From J088 sp003695505 [NCBI: Candidatus Dadabacteria bacterium] (GTDB taxonomy: Bacteria > J088), in contig RFIY01000144.1 of NCBI GenBank assembly GCA_003695505.1, positions 1 to 6,699 on the forward strand: a stretch of DNA of 6,699 bases, written 5' to 3'. Below are positions 5,512-6,699 of this stretch, one piece after another. Positions within the stretch are counted from its first letter, which is position 1; each line of letters opens with the position of its first letter. The notes under the pieces were generated by a model, which had not been told where the DNA came from, searched no databases, and saw only the letters and a list, made by a program, of their open reading frames with translations. Position numbers and translations under genes: made by a program.

Positions 5512-6687
5512 ATGCTCGATCCGTTCTACGATGATTTTTTGAAAGACGAACATCGACTCTTTTACGAGACGTGTCTGCGATTCGCGCGCGAAGAGATCGC
5601 GCCGCACGCCGTCGAGTGGGAAGAAGCCGAATGCTTTCCTCGCGAACTGTACCAGAAGGCGGCGCAGGCGGGTATTCTGGGTGCAAGCTTTCCGACGGCG
5701 TATGGTGGTGCGACGGATGAGCACGACCCGTTTCTGGCGATCATCACGACCGAGGCGCTGCTGCAAGGCGGATCGACTGGTGTGGTCGTCGGTCTGGGCA
5801 GCCTCGGGATTGCGCTGCCGCCGATCATGTTTCTGGGTACGGAAGCCCAGAAACAGCGTTTCGTGCCGCCGGTGCTGGCTGGCGAAAAAATCGCCGCGCT
5901 CGCTGTTACGGAGCCGGGAGCTGGGTCGGATGTGGCTGGCATCCGTACGCGAGCTGTTCGAGATGGCGACGACTATATCCTGAATGGGACAAAGACATTC
6001 ATTACCAGCGGCGTCCGCGCCGACCAGATAACGGTACTGGCACGCACCGGAGACGATCCGCATGGCGGGCTGACGTTCTTCGTTGTCGAGAAAGACATGC
6101 CCGGGTATACCGTGTCTCGCTCACTCAAAAAGATGGGCTGGCGCGCCAGCGATACAGCCGAATTGTCTTTCGACGACGTGCGCGTACCCGCCGCGAATCG
6201 CCTGGGCCCCGAAGGCTCTGGCTTTCTGGCTGTCATGCAAAACTTTCAGAACGAACGACTCGGACTGGCAGCTTACGCCGTTGCGAGCGCCGAGATTGCG
6301 CTGGCGGAGGCCGAGAACTGGGCGCGTGAACGTGAGGCGTTTGGACGTCGGCTGATGGACTTCCAGGTGACGCGCCACAAGCTGGCACGAATGGCGACGC
6401 GCGTACGGGCGGCCAGGACGTTTACCTATCAGGTCGCCCGGCGCATGCAACAGGGGCATGACGCCGTCGAGGCGGTCAGCGAGTGCAAAAACTTTGCCTG
6501 TGATGTTGCACAGGAAGTGTGTTATGAAGCCGTGCAGATCTTCGGCGGAATGGGCTATATGCGAGAGACGTTCGTTGAACGTCTCTACCGTGATGTGCGC
6601 CTGTTGCCGATTGGCGGCGGCACATCCGAAATCATGAACGAGATCATCAGCCGGGTGCGTGGCTACGGCCGACGCGACTCACGCTGA
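5512..6687 (+). CDS. Acyl-CoA dehydrogenase, long-chain/isovaleryl active-site type
   Basis: This is a complete 391-residue FAD-dependent acyl-CoA dehydrogenase, which introduces a trans-2,3 double bond into an acyl-CoA and passes electrons to an electron-transfer flavoprotein. The protein has the N-terminal helical domain (FAREEIAPHAVEWEE, about 24-38), the first family signature AVTEPGAGSDVAG (131-143), the middle beta domain with LNGTKTFITSG (157-167), and the C-terminal signature QIFGGMGYMRETFVERLYRD (342-361). Where medium-chain enzymes have the catalytic Glu in YEGT, this protein has GGGT (368-371). Instead, E248 in QNERLGLA lies where human long-chain acyl-CoA dehydrogenase carries its catalytic base (QERLLIA), and PIGGGTSEIMNEII resembles that enzyme's PIYGGTNEIMKELI. 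The substrate may be long-chain, branched or terpenoid acyl-CoA; sequence alone does not say. It starts 18 bases after gspK and may share its transcript, with no obvious functional link to secretion. Confidence 0.93.
   Translation: MLDPFYDDFLKDEHRLFYETCLRFAREEIAPHAVEWEEAECFPRELYQKAAQAGILGASFPTAYGGATDEHDPFLAIITTEALLQGGSTGVVVGLGSLGIALPPIMFLGTEAQKQRFVPPVLAGEKIAALAVTEPGAGSDVAGIRTRAVRDGDDYILNGTKTFITSGVRADQITVLARTGDDPHGGLTFFVVEKDMPGYTVSRSLKKMGWRASDTAELSFDDVRVPAANRLGPEGSGFLAVMQNFQNERLGLAAYAVASAEIALAEAENWAREREAFGRRLMDFQVTRHKLARMATRVRAARTFTYQVARRMQQGHDAVEAVSECKNFACDVAQEVCYEAVQIFGGMGYMRETFVERLYRDVRLLPIGGGTSEIMNEIISRVRGYGRRDSR
6564..6586 (+). repeat. Perfect 10-bp inverted repeat inside the acyl-CoA dehydrogenase gene
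   Basis: AGAGACGTTC (6564-6573) and GAACGTCTCT (6577-6586) are exact reverse complements separated by three bases, about 100 bases before the stop codon. The repeat encodes the family-conserved RETFVERLY stretch, so protein constraint may produce it by chance. No T run follows, so it is not an intrinsic terminator. Confidence 0.45.
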
Positions 6688-6699
6688 AACGCGAACGAG

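Noticed and set aside
4861-6063. A 400-codon open frame on the minus strand across gspK and the dehydrogenase gene
   Set aside because: It runs antisense to two well-supported genes, shows no recognisable motif or domain, and is expected from GC-rich codon use on the other strand.

Overview
The window carries most of a type II secretion system (T2SS) operon followed by one acyl-CoA dehydrogenase gene. All genes lie on the + strand and are packed almost without gaps. The order is gspE (3' part only), gspF, gspG, gspH, gspI, gspJ, gspK, then the dehydrogenase. A T2SS implies a diderm (Gram-negative) bacterium. The DNA is GC-rich with GTG starts on several genes, but nothing here fixes the lineage. 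A proteobacterial or deltaproteobacterial/Myxococcota-like host is plausible, but this is only an inference.

Positions 1-2084 encode the cytoplasmic motor: the C-terminal half of the GspE ATPase and the complete inner-membrane platform protein GspF. A 66-base gap follows, the longest non-coding stretch in the window. Positions 2151-5493 encode the full pseudopilin set: the major subunit GspG and the minor subunits GspH, GspI, GspJ and GspK. GspG, H, I and J each carry a class III prepilin signal with GFTLIE at the cleavage site. GspK has the expected variant without Glu at +5. In this family these proteins form a short periplasmic pseudopilus that GspE and GspF extend, pushing folded exoproteins through the outer-membrane secretin. 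The secretin (gspD), gspC, the prepilin peptidase (gspO) and gspL/gspM are not in the window.

The gene junctions are the most informative part beyond gene identity. E/F overlap as TAGTG, and H/I, I/J and J/K all overlap as TGATG, which points to translational coupling. gspG is the exception: it has its own leader with a good ribosome binding site. Its stop codon also sits inside a strong inverted repeat (2603-2630) predicted to form a 12-bp RNA stem. This suggests a post-transcriptional device that makes the major pseudopilin more abundant than the minor ones; that function is inferred.

Downstream of gspK, where many T2SS operons continue with gspL and gspM, this window has a complete acyl-CoA dehydrogenase gene 18 bases later (5512-6687). 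Its active-site pattern is that of the long-chain/isovaleryl type rather than the medium-chain type. It is probably unrelated to secretion, although it may share the transcript.
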